Origin: an uncultured bacterium
Lineage (GTDB): Bacteria; Verrucomicrobiota; Kiritimatiellia; RFP12; UBA1067
DNA: 39,747 nt
Reading direction: 5' to 3'
Assembly (NCBI GenBank): GCA_903935195.1
Contig: CAIZQW010000424.1
Location: 1-39,747, forward strand
The position numbers and the translations under genes are program-made. Position 1 is the stretch's first letter. Every line of letters begins with the position of its first letter. Below the pieces are notes generated by a model. That model saw nothing but the letters and a program-made list of their open reading frames with translations. It was not told the DNA's origin and searched no databases. This document shows positions 22,271-30,607 of this stretch, piece by piece.

Positions 22271-23290
22271 ATGAAATATCATCTGTGGACATTGGCGCTC
22301 ACTGTTGCCATTTGTACGTTAGTTGGTTGTAAAAAAGGTGAGACAGTCGCACCGGGCGACCAACCTGCAAAAACGGTGGTAGCCGTGGTGAATGGCAAGC
22401 CTTTCTTGTTTGGGGAGATGAGCAGACGAGCGGATGGTTATTTGAAATATGCCATTGCGGAAGAGCATTTAGCCTTCGCCTCCAATATGTTAGGCCAGGC
22501 CAAAGAGCATTTTCGTCAAAGAGCCATTGAGATGTATGTCTATCGCACGGTGATGCTGGATGAGGCCACTCGCTTGAAGATTTCGATTGGCGAACAGGAG
22601 CGCACCCTTGGGCTGCAACAGCTCGCTTTTGCGCTTGCAAAAAAGAACTCCAACACGAATACCTTCTTTAATCATGGGCCACAGCCACCGGAGATCATGA
22701 CGCGCGACTTTGAAGATGGCCTCATTATTGAGAAACTCCTGAATCAGGAAGTTCAAAAGAAAATTCGAATCGACGACAACGCGGTCGAGGCGGTTGCTGC
22801 AAAGATTGCCGTATCGAATGAGTTGCGACGTGCAAAACTTGAGACCATCCGTACCCAGATTATCAATGGTGCCCCATTTGAGGATGTCGCCAAGACCATT
22901 TCAGAGTGTCCCAGTGGAAAGAAGGGTGGCGATCTTGGCGAGTTTACTCGAGGCAAAATGGACAAGGCATTTGAAGAGGTGGCTTTCAAGTTGAAGGGGG
23001 GCGAGCTGAGCCATGTATTTGAAACCAAATTTGGTTATCATCTGGTGAAGGTCGTTGCCCATAACAAAGCACAGCTCGCAAAGAACGGGGTACCTGCGTT
23101 GCCTGAGACCGTTCGCGCCTCGCATATATTGATCCGTCGCCTCTCGGATGATCGTACAAAGATTGCTACGATGCTTTATAAGGCGCAATATCAACACGAG
23201 TGTCAGAAGTTTTTTGAAGCGCTCAAGGCGAAGGCGAAGATCGAGTGCAAACTCTTCCCGGCGATGACTTTTACAGGAAACGGCAACTAA
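22271..23290 (+). CDS. Parvulin-type PPIase-like lipoprotein
   Basis: The 339-residue protein has a lipoprotein signal peptide (lipobox LVGC) and a SurA/PrsA-like N-terminal helical region. A rotamase domain is seen in GAPFEDVAKTISECPSGKKGGDLGEF followed by KLKGGELSHVFETKFGYHLVKV. The first strand of the fold, normally ASHIL before these segments, is missing there; RASHILIRR comes after them, followed by a helix ending in FFEALKAKAKI as in SurA C-termini. This could be a permuted parvulin or a PPIase with a truncated second domain. It would act in the periplasm on outer-membrane protein folding. GAAAGGGG precedes the start at 22271. Confidence 0.8.
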   Translation: MKYHLWTLALTVAICTLVGCKKGETVAPGDQPAKTVVAVVNGKPFLFGEMSRRADGYLKYAIAEEHLAFASNMLGQAKEHFRQRAIEMYVYRTVMLDEATRLKISIGEQERTLGLQQLAFALAKKNSNTNTFFNHGPQPPEIMTRDFEDGLIIEKLLNQEVQKKIRIDDNAVEAVAAKIAVSNELRRAKLETIRTQIINGAPFEDVAKTISECPSGKKGGDLGEFTRGKMDKAFEEVAFKLKGGELSHVFETKFGYHLVKVVAHNKAQLAKNGVPALPETVRASHILIRRLSDDRTKIATMLYKAQYQHECQKFFEALKAKAKIECKLFPAMTFTGNGN

Positions 23291-23294
23291 TGTC

Positions 23295-24446
23295 ATGCGC
23301 CTTGGGATTGAAAACTTAGCGTTGACATCCTTCGGCTTACTCAAAAATCGCCGTGTGGGATTGCTGAGTCATCAGGCTGCGCTCTTAAAGAACGGAGCCA
23401 CCTCAGCTCAATGTCTTCATCAGGCCCGCGGTGTTAATTTGGTCGCCCTCTATGGTCCCGAGCATGGTTTTTTTGGACAGGCCGCTGCTGGCGAACAGAC
23501 TGCCTCTCGGCTCCATCCCGACTGGAATATTCCCGTTTATTCCCTCTATGGTGAGTTTCGCAAGCCAACCCCGGAAATGCTCAAAGGCATTGAGGTTATG
23601 GTTTGTGACCTTCAAGATTTAGGCGTTCGTTGCTATACCTACTTGGCGACGCTTCGGAATGTCCTTGAGGCCTGCGCTGAGTCGAATATCCCTGTGATTA
23701 TTGTTGATCGTCCAATCCCTTTGCCGGAGGTTGTGGATGGACCCATGCTCGACGAGCGCTTTTCCAGCTTCGTCGCCCCTTGTCCCTTGCCCATGGTCTA
23801 TGGGATGACCCCCGGCGAGGCTGCAAAGTGGATGGTTAAAAAGTTCGCCTTATCCCTTGATCTGACAATTGTGCCGATGGAAGGGTGGGGGAGAAATGCT
23901 GAAGCTTGGGATGCAACCTATCCGGATTGGGTGCCACCTTCGCCTGGGATCAAGAGCTGGGAAACAGCCATGACTTATTCCTCCACTGTATTCTCCGAGG
24001 CACTGCCAGGGATTGATTGTGGACGAGGGACCAATCTCGCCTTCCGCGTCATCGGCGCGCCATGGATCAGAGCCGAATATGCCTGCCAAGCGTTAAAGCA
24101 AATAAAACTGCCAGGCGTCACCTTTAATCCGTATCGCTATGTTGCAGGGACAGCACCCTATCAGGACTGCGAGCTGGATGGCATTCGCCTCTGCGTAACG
24201 AACCCTGCCACCTTTAAGCCCGTCAAAACCTCCGTCATGCTTTTGGATACGCTGGCGTCGCTCTATGGGAAGAAACGTGTTTGGAAGCACGACGGCATTC
24301 GTCCAGAGTGGTTTGATAAACTGTATGGTACGTCAGCCACGCGTCAAGCGTTGGTGGCGGGGCAAGCCTCTGAGCACGTGCGTCAATGGACGCGTGCATC
24401 ACGAGCCTTCTTGAAAGAACGTCAGAACGTCTTGATTTATCGCTAG
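23295..24446 (+). CDS. NamZ/DUF1343 family protein
   Basis: The 383-residue protein matches DUF1343, whose characterised member NamZ is an exo-beta-N-acetylmuramidase acting on peptidoglycan fragments. Family motifs include RRVGLLSHQAAL (19-30), YGPEHGFFGQ (53-62), DLQDLGVRCYTY (105-116), and FSEALPGIDCGRGTNLAF. No signal peptide is seen, so it would be cytoplasmic unless the start is wrong, which suggests work on recycled muropeptides. The ATG lies 4 nt behind the PPIase stop without a ribosome-binding site, so translation is probably coupled. The methyltransferase gene follows after 7 nt. Confidence 0.85.
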   Translation: MRLGIENLALTSFGLLKNRRVGLLSHQAALLKNGATSAQCLHQARGVNLVALYGPEHGFFGQAAAGEQTASRLHPDWNIPVYSLYGEFRKPTPEMLKGIEVMVCDLQDLGVRCYTYLATLRNVLEACAESNIPVIIVDRPIPLPEVVDGPMLDERFSSFVAPCPLPMVYGMTPGEAAKWMVKKFALSLDLTIVPMEGWGRNAEAWDATYPDWVPPSPGIKSWETAMTYSSTVFSEALPGIDCGRGTNLAFRVIGAPWIRAEYACQALKQIKLPGVTFNPYRYVAGTAPYQDCELDGIRLCVTNPATFKPVKTSVMLLDTLASLYGKKRVWKHDGIRPEWFDKLYGTSATRQALVAGQASEHVRQWTRASRAFLKERQNVLIYR

Positions 24447-24453
24447 GAGAAGT

Positions 24454-25464
24454 ATGAAAAAAGAGGCGCTTTCCATTCCCGGGATTATTGATTTAGCCAG
24501 CGCGTATTATGGCTCGGCAGTACTCTTTGCAGCTTTAGAGGCGGAGCTCTTTTCGGTGATCCAGTCGTTAGGGAGTGAGGCGACCGCGCCTCAAGTCGCT
24601 AAACGTCTTGACGTAGCAGAACGGGGCGTTGTCTTGTTACTTGATGCCTGCGTCGCGATTGGTTTGGTGGAGAAGGAGGGTGTCCTTTATTCGAACACGC
24701 CTGCAACACAGCTTTCCTTAGTCTCGGGTGCGCCTCATGATTTGACGCGCGCGATTCGTTATAACCGTGATGTCTATCCTGCATGGGGACGCGTTGCTGA
24801 GTTTGTTCGCACCGGAAAGCCTGTTGAGTCTCCAGAGATTCATTTGGGAGAGGATAAGGCGCGTACGCGTCGTTTTGTGATGTCCATGCACGGCCGCGCC
24901 TTGGGGATCGGCAGGGAGATCATCCCGCTGCTGGATCTGAAAGCATGTCATACCGTGCTGGATCTGGCAGGCGGTCCTGGTACGTATGCGGTTCTGATGG
25001 CCACGGCGCATCCACAGCTCACCTGTGTCACCGTTGATCTTCCGGGTGTCTCTGCTGTCGCGTCGGAGTTGGTGGCTCAATCAAGTGTGGCCACGCGCGT
25101 CACCTGCAGAGCTGGAGATTATCACACCGATCGTTATGAGTCAGCAGCGTATGATGCGGTGACCATTTTTGGTGCGCTTCATCAAGAATCACCTGAACAG
25201 ATCAAAGACATTTTAGGACGAGCCTACACAGCACTCAAGCCAGGTGGAATTCTTTATGTGCTCGACATGATGACGGATGCGACACATACAGCACCCGCCT
25301 TCTCTGCGCTATTTGCACTGAACATGGCCTTGACAACAGAGAATGGCTGGGTCTTTTCAGATGACGAGCTCAAAGGGTGGATGAAAGAGGCGGGCTTCCG
25401 CGACTTGGAAACACGGCAAGTTCCGCCGCCGATGCCGCATTGGCTGGTGAGTGGACGAAAATAA
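24454..25464 (+). CDS. SAM-dependent O-methyltransferase-like protein
   Basis: The 336-residue protein has the two-domain form of the O-methyltransferase family 2: an N-terminal winged-helix dimerisation domain (about 10-95, with LDVAERGVVLLLDACVAIGL) and a Rossmann methyltransferase domain with motif I VLDLAGGPGTYA (about 168-179). The acidic ribose-binding residue is in VTVDLPGV. A catalytic His-like position is seen in GALHQES. Family members methylate small aromatic or quinone-like hydroxyls, but the substrate is unknown. AGGAG stands before the ATG, and it is the last gene of the fabH-side operon, ending 12 nt from the convergent birA. Confidence 0.8.
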   Translation: MKKEALSIPGIIDLASAYYGSAVLFAALEAELFSVIQSLGSEATAPQVAKRLDVAERGVVLLLDACVAIGLVEKEGVLYSNTPATQLSLVSGAPHDLTRAIRYNRDVYPAWGRVAEFVRTGKPVESPEIHLGEDKARTRRFVMSMHGRALGIGREIIPLLDLKACHTVLDLAGGPGTYAVLMATAHPQLTCVTVDLPGVSAVASELVAQSSVATRVTCRAGDYHTDRYESAAYDAVTIFGALHQESPEQIKDILGRAYTALKPGGILYVLDMMTDATHTAPAFSALFALNMALTTENGWVFSDDELKGWMKEAGFRDLETRQVPPPMPHWLVSGRK

Positions 25465-25476
25465 CCCCGCACGCGT

Positions 25477-26250
25477 CTAGAGGATATGTGCCTCACCTGA
25501 ATAGACAGAGAGAGGCCCCTCTTTCGTCTGTAACAGAAGAGACCCGTCTGCTTGGATGCCTTGTGCAACGCCCTCAACAGGAGTGCCCGCCAAATCAATG
25601 CGAAGCGCTCTTCCGCGCAAGGCATCAAGCGCATTAATCGTCTGGAGTAACGGCTTGAAGCCGAACGCACGCCAGCTGTCGTAGAGGGGCTCTAGCCGAT
25701 TCAGAAAGGCCGTCAAGACCTGCTCGCGCGCATGCTCCTCGCCACTCTCGATGAGGATTGAGGTTGCGCGTCCTTTCAGCTCCTCAGGAAGCATGGCCTC
25801 GGTCAGATTGATGTTGATACCGACGCCGACCACCACATAATCAGGCTTATCTTTCCGGGTCTGGAGTTCGCAGAGAATACCCGCAATTTTTTTATCATTG
25901 ACCAGAATGTCATTGGGCCACTTGATTTTCGGGAGTACCGCAGGGGCGCACGCAACAAGTGCCTCAGCGACTGCCAATCCAATAACCAGCGGCAGTGAAG
26001 GAACCGCAGCGAGTTCGATCTCGGGGCGGAGCAAGAGCGAAAAATAGAGATTGACGCCAGGAGGTGAGAACCACGTGCGTGTCAGTCGGCCCCGGCCCGC
26101 GCTCTGCGTGTCCGCCATTACAAGGAGTCCTTCAGGAGCTCCTGCTTGTGCGGCAGCATCAACCTCGCGGTTTGTCGAAAGCGCCTCCTTTAGGAAGCGC
26201 AATTCGCCTCCTAGACGTTTAGCAGATAACTCAAAGGTTTTTTTTTGCAT
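25477..26250 (-). CDS. birA: Biotin-[acetyl-CoA-carboxylase] ligase, short form
   Basis: The 257-residue enzyme attaches biotin to the biotin carrier protein through biotinyl-AMP. The biotin/ATP loop GRGRLTRTW is at 52-60, KWPNDIL at 110-116 and VGVGININ further on. A C-terminal SH3-like domain is present (RALRIDLAGTPVEGVAQGI). It lacks the N-terminal helix-turn-helix of E. coli BirA, so it is a group I ligase without repressor function. No Shine-Dalgarno is clear before the ATG; a promoter candidate lies at 26296-26323. Confidence 0.93.
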   Translation of the reverse strand: MQKKTFELSAKRLGGELRFLKEALSTNREVDAAAQAGAPEGLLVMADTQSAGRGRLTRTWFSPPGVNLYFSLLLRPEIELAAVPSLPLVIGLAVAEALVACAPAVLPKIKWPNDILVNDKKIAGILCELQTRKDKPDYVVVGVGININLTEAMLPEELKGRATSILIESGEEHAREQVLTAFLNRLEPLYDSWRAFGFKPLLQTINALDALRGRALRIDLAGTPVEGVAQGIQADGSLLLQTKEGPLSVYSGEAHIL

Positions 26251-26295
26251 GAAACGAAAATCCTTAACAGCACACCCGATCGAACCACGCTTTTA

Positions 26296-26323
26296 ATTTT
26301 ACAACTCTTGACCGTAAAAGCAA
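26296..26323 (-). promoter_or_regulatory. Candidate promoter of birA
   Basis: Minus strand: -35 TTGCTT (26318-26323), 16-nt spacer, -10 TAAAAT (26296-26301). Confidence 0.35.
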
Positions 26324-26388
26324 GTGGAATTTTTTTTAAGTGTTTCGGTTTTTTCAATTCAGGTTTATTTTAAAAACAAAAAAAGCAA

Positions 26389-26417
26389 TTGTCGTAAACG
26401 CGGTTATACAGTATACT
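26389..26417 (+). promoter_or_regulatory. Promoter of export operon 2
   Basis: -35 TTGTCG (26389-26394), 17-nt spacer, -10 TATACT (26412-26417). The leader of about 55 nt ends in GGGGA before the ATG at 26476. An AT-rich tract precedes the -35 box. Confidence 0.5.
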
Positions 26418-26475
26418 ACAAACTTAAAGTAGGACTACGATTTAACATAATGCGAGCACTAAAGGGAAATGGGGA

Positions 26476-28206
26476 ATGATGTTTTTTAAACAGCTTCTGA
26501 AAAAGCTGGGGAGCGTTACCTTTTTAAGCGGAGTCACTCTCCTGCTCTTTGCTTCAGCGTGCATGACGCCGACGCGTGCGAATCGTGAGACGGAAGAAGT
26601 CGCTCATCGTTTGGCCACGATCTTTTGGCAAGTTCAAACGGGGCGGACCAATAATCTTGATTTGTCACGACCGGCAGATGCCCTGACGCTTCGGGTGGCG
26701 TTGCAGGCTATGGCACGTGGAGAAGAGTCTGTGGTGTTTCCCGCCATTCCGAATATGGCAATTAATTTAACCAATGGCAGTTGGCGACTTACGTTGTCGG
26801 AGGCTTTGAATGTGGGTGCTCGTAATGACCGAGCCTATCAGAGTCTGAAGGAGTCTGTTTTTAGTTCAGCTCTCGATCTGGATTCCCAATTGTTCCGTTT
26901 TGATACGACGTTTAGTGGTATGCTTGTTGGAGCGTTAAGTGACAACGTGACGGACTCAGACCCTCGGCTGGCAGTGGCCTCGGGTGCGGCAGTTGAACGT
27001 CAGCTCGAAAGCGGAACGGTTTTGGCTGGAAATTTGGCGTTAGATGTCTCACGCTTGCTCAGTAGCGACTGGAGTTCCTTGGGCATCATTGGGGATCTCT
27101 CCATGAGTATACCCTTGCTTCGTGGCGCTGGACGTGAGATCGTCCGCGAACCCTTGACACAGGCAGAGCGTCAATTGACTTATGCCATTCGCAAATTCGA
27201 ATATTATCGTCAAACCTATGCGATTGCGGTCACGCTGAATTTTTATGATGTCCTTGAGTATGCTCAACGATTGAAGAACGCTCAAGACAACGAGCGCAAT
27301 CTGACACTGAACAGTAAACGTGCGACCATGCTCTTCCAAGCAGGTCGTCGGAGTAGTATCGAAGCGGACCAGGCCACCTCGCAACTCCTCTATGCACGCG
27401 AGAGCGTGGTGGCGATGAAACGGTCGTATGATGCGAAGTTAGACAATTTTAAGATCTTGCTGGGGTTGCCACCAGAGGCGCTCATTGATGTAGACCCCCG
27501 AGCGCTAGATAGCTTGCGCGCTGAAATTCAACAATCGGCTGATGAGGGGACAGGCGGCGGACGGCTCTTCCCAGACGAAGAGGAGGTCTGTTCGATCGCC
27601 TTGTCTAATCGGCTCGATTTGATTAATACACGTGATAAACTAGCCGATGCTGAGCGTGCTGTGAAGGTCGCTGAGGATATGTTGCGTGCGGATGTGACCA
27701 TTGTCGGGCAAGGTGAAACATCGCGTTCGGTTGCCTTGAATAGGGTAGCGAGTGACAGTGGTGGTGAAGGCTGGCGACTCAGTCTACGAGCGGATTGGCC
27801 GTGGAACCGGAGAGTGGAGCGGAATAACTATAAAGATAGCCTTCTGGCCTTGGAGCAAACTCAACGGGAGATTCATGAAAAAGAAGACACGGTCAAGTTA
27901 GCCGCCCGAAATGGTCTTCGTAATCTGGCTGCCGCCGAATCAACCTATAAAATCCGTCTGGAAGGACTTCGTGTTGCAAAGATACGTGTGGAGAGTACGG
28001 CGATGTTTATGGAAGCGGGTCGCGTGATCATGCGTGATGTCCTGGAAGCACAGAAGGCACTTTTAACAGCACAGGATGATTTTTGCGCTGCGGTCATTAG
28101 TTGGCGGATGAGAGAATTGGAGTTGCGGCGTGATATGGGCATTCTGGAGATTTCAGATGCCAATGTGTGGTTGCGTACGGCACGCCTAAAAGGATTAGAA
28201 CAATGA
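26476..28206 (+). CDS. TolC-family outer-membrane lipoprotein (export set 2)
   Basis: The 576-residue protein has a signal peptide with lipobox ASAC (about 27-30) and two OEP-type repeats rich in long helices (for example LPNEALIDVDP-like GLPPEALIDVDP and AGRVIMRDVLEAQKALLTAQDDF near the end). It would form the outer-membrane channel of a tripartite exporter. It is about 100 residues longer than the set 1 channel, with an extended N-terminal region before the first helical hairpin. The next gene overlaps it by ATGA. It is the first gene of the operon and is read from the promoter at 26389-26417. Confidence 0.87.
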   Translation: MMFFKQLLKKLGSVTFLSGVTLLLFASACMTPTRANRETEEVAHRLATIFWQVQTGRTNNLDLSRPADALTLRVALQAMARGEESVVFPAIPNMAINLTNGSWRLTLSEALNVGARNDRAYQSLKESVFSSALDLDSQLFRFDTTFSGMLVGALSDNVTDSDPRLAVASGAAVERQLESGTVLAGNLALDVSRLLSSDWSSLGIIGDLSMSIPLLRGAGREIVREPLTQAERQLTYAIRKFEYYRQTYAIAVTLNFYDVLEYAQRLKNAQDNERNLTLNSKRATMLFQAGRRSSIEADQATSQLLYARESVVAMKRSYDAKLDNFKILLGLPPEALIDVDPRALDSLRAEIQQSADEGTGGGRLFPDEEEVCSIALSNRLDLINTRDKLADAERAVKVAEDMLRADVTIVGQGETSRSVALNRVASDSGGEGWRLSLRADWPWNRRVERNNYKDSLLALEQTQREIHEKEDTVKLAARNGLRNLAAAESTYKIRLEGLRVAKIRVESTAMFMEAGRVIMRDVLEAQKALLTAQDDFCAAVISWRMRELELRRDMGILEISDANVWLRTARLKGLEQ

Positions 28207-29906
28207 TAAAAAAATCAAACAACGGCAAAAAGAAGATTCTTTTCGGTTGTACCATTTTGTTGGTCATCGGGACATTTTTAGCCTTCCGAAATCGGAAACC
28301 CAAGGAGCTTGAGGTTCCTGTTGTGAAGGTTCAGGAAGGCCCGTTGACTATTTCGGTCACCACGGCAGGCTCTATTCAGAGCCGCGACAAGGCGGTTGTT
28401 GCAAATGAGTTGGAAGGGGCGAGCACGATCATTTGGGTTGTTGATGAAGGGACACCCGTAAAAAGCGGTGACGCGCTCATCGAATTTAATGCGAGTGATT
28501 TGATTGAGAAGCGGAATGAACAAGAGATTGTTGTTGGCAATACGGAATCGGCAGTCACGGTCACGAAAGAGAAACTCGAAATTGTCAAAGGGGATTGCGA
28601 TGCGAGCCAGTTGGACAGTGAAGTGGAGCTTGCACTGGCTAAAATGGATCGTGAAAAATATAGGAGTGGCGATTATCCGCAGCAACTGCGACAGTTTGAG
28701 TCGGACATCACCTTGGCAGATGAAGAGGTCCAGCGTGCTCTTGAAAAGCTGGAATGGTCCAAGCGTCTTTCAGAGTCTTCCTTCTTGACCCGAACGGATT
28801 TGCAGGCAGATGAGCTCGAGCTAAAACGCAAACAGATCAATTATGAAATGGCCAAAACAAAGCTCTTGGTCTTGACCAATTATACGGTTGTCCAGCAACA
28901 GGCGGTCTTGGGAAGCCGTTTTCGCAAGGCTGAGCGGGCTCATGTACGCGTGGCCTGGCAGAACAAGGCTACCTTGCGTCAGGTTCAATCCGAGTTGCGT
29001 GCGCGTAGTCGCGAGTATGAGCGTGCAACCAATCGCTTGGCTGAACTAAACGTGCAGATTCAAAAGAGTAAGATTGTTTCGCCGACGAACGGCATTGTCC
29101 TTTATGCCTCCACGGTCCAGATCTCCAGACGCCAGTGGTGGGTTAAGCCGTTGGCGGTTGGGGTGTCTGCGGTAGAACGTCAAGAACTGATCTATATTCC
29201 GCTGGAATCAGGCATGGTCGTCGAGACGATGGTTCCCGAAGCAAGTTTGACGAAGATCACGAGGGGGATGCTGGCAAAGATCAAGATAGATGCCTTCCCT
29301 GGGCGGGAATTTGATGGAAAGCTCGTGAAGATTGGTGTCCTCCCGGATGGGCAGAGTGCCAGTCTGAATCCAGATCTGAAACTGTATAAGTGCGAGATTG
29401 AATGTGACTTTCAGGATTTAACCATTCGCCCCGGGATGAGTTGCGATGTGGAGTTGATTAAAGAGTCATTCAACAAGGTTCTCTATGTGCCGGTCCAGTG
29501 CGTTGTACGTGAGAATGGCGTTCCGATGATTTATGTGCGGAAAAAGGGGAAATGGACGCCTCAAATGGTTCGTGTTGGATTTGACAATAATCGAATGATT
29601 CATCTGCTGGGAGGCGTTGTGGCAGGGGATGAAGTGATGCTGGCCCCGCCGATCAAAGAGGTGACATCCGAGGAGAAGGAGGTTTCCCAGAAGGAGTTGG
29701 AGCGCCGCAAGAAAAGAGCGGCACTCGAAGAGGAGGAGGCCTCTGATTTTGATTCGCGCGAGCCGATGAAAAAAACAACACCTCGTCGTCCCCGGGATAA
29801 AGGTGTGGGAATTCGTGATGTGCCAGAGAAAAAAAACGGCGATATCAAATTGGAAACGTCAACGCCGGTTACGCTGGGGGACATAAGCAAGGAGTCTAGC
29901 CCATGA
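28203..29906 (+). CDS. MacA/HlyD-like adaptor with long coiled coil (export set 2)
   Basis: The 567-residue periplasmic adaptor has one N-terminal membrane segment (about 11-27), the lipoyl half STIIWVVDEGTPVKSGDALIEFN, a long coiled-coil hairpin (about 105-285), the second lipoyl half KSKIVSPTNGIVLYA, and beta-barrel and membrane-proximal domains (PVQCVVRENGVPMIYV). It ends in an unusual charged tail of about 80 residues (KRAALEEEEASDFDSREPMK and onward) that is probably disordered. The start at 28203 overlaps the TolC stop as ATGA; the frame open back to 28167 is inside the TolC gene. It would join channel and permease. The long hairpin fits MacA-type rather than DevB-type adaptors. Confidence 0.87.
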   Translation: MIKKSNNGKKKILFGCTILLVIGTFLAFRNRKPKELEVPVVKVQEGPLTISVTTAGSIQSRDKAVVANELEGASTIIWVVDEGTPVKSGDALIEFNASDLIEKRNEQEIVVGNTESAVTVTKEKLEIVKGDCDASQLDSEVELALAKMDREKYRSGDYPQQLRQFESDITLADEEVQRALEKLEWSKRLSESSFLTRTDLQADELELKRKQINYEMAKTKLLVLTNYTVVQQQAVLGSRFRKAERAHVRVAWQNKATLRQVQSELRARSREYERATNRLAELNVQIQKSKIVSPTNGIVLYASTVQISRRQWWVKPLAVGVSAVERQELIYIPLESGMVVETMVPEASLTKITRGMLAKIKIDAFPGREFDGKLVKIGVLPDGQSASLNPDLKLYKCEIECDFQDLTIRPGMSCDVELIKESFNKVLYVPVQCVVRENGVPMIYVRKKGKWTPQMVRVGFDNNRMIHLLGGVVAGDEVMLAPPIKEVTSEEKEVSQKELERRKKRAALEEEEASDFDSREPMKKTTPRRPRDKGVGIRDVPEKKNGDIKLETSTPVTLGDISKESSP

Positions 29907-30607
29907 GTGTTTCTCGGATGGAAGAGGTTGTTCGTCTTGAGCAGGTCAAACGCCACTATCATGTCGGTGATGAGATGGTGCATGCTTTGGACGGTATCTC
30001 CTTTTCCATCCAGAAAGGCGGCTATTGGGCCATCATGGGGCAGAGCGGTTCTGGTAAGAGTACTATGCTCAATATTCTCGGGTGCTTAGACCGTCCTTCG
30101 AGCGGGGCCTATTGGCTCAATGGTGTGAATGTTGCAGAGATGGATGATGATGAGCTGAGTGATCACCGGTTAAAAAATCTGGGGTTCATCTTTCAGAGTT
30201 TCCATTTGATTCCCCAACTGACGGTTCGTGAAAATATCGAGGTCCCCTTGTTGTATCTCGGACTTCCTGCCCATGAGCGTAGTGCAAAAGCGAATGAGTT
30301 GGCCGAGCGTGTGGGTATGGCGCATCGCTTGAAACATTTACCCACCGAGCTTTCAGGGGGCCAGCGTCAACGTGTGGCGGTCGCGCGTGCGCTTGCCAAT
30401 GATCCAGCAGTCCTGTTGGCTGACGAGCCTACTGGAAATCTGGATACGGCCACCAGTATTCAAATTATGGGGCTTTTCCAGGAGTTGCATGAGCAAGGAA
30501 AGACTGTGATTATTGTGACACATGAACCGGATATCGCCAACTATGCGAAGTCGCGGATCGTGTTGAAGGATGGCCGGGTTGCGACGATAACGGAGGCTGC
30601 GATATGA
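29903..30607 (+). CDS. ABC transporter ATP-binding protein (export set 2)
   Basis: The 234-residue ATPase has Walker A GQSGSGKST, signature LSGGQRQRVAVARAL, Walker B VLLADEPTGNLD and switch VTHEPD, the standard set for the LolD/MacB group. The ATGA overlap with the adaptor gene and the ATGA overlap with the permease gene imply translational coupling and equal stoichiometry. It powers the FtsX-type permease that follows. Confidence 0.94.
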   Translation: MSVSRMEEVVRLEQVKRHYHVGDEMVHALDGISFSIQKGGYWAIMGQSGSGKSTMLNILGCLDRPSSGAYWLNGVNVAEMDDDELSDHRLKNLGFIFQSFHLIPQLTVRENIEVPLLYLGLPAHERSAKANELAERVGMAHRLKHLPTELSGGQRQRVAVARALANDPAVLLADEPTGNLDTATSIQIMGLFQELHEQGKTVIIVTHEPDIANYAKSRIVLKDGRVATITEAAI

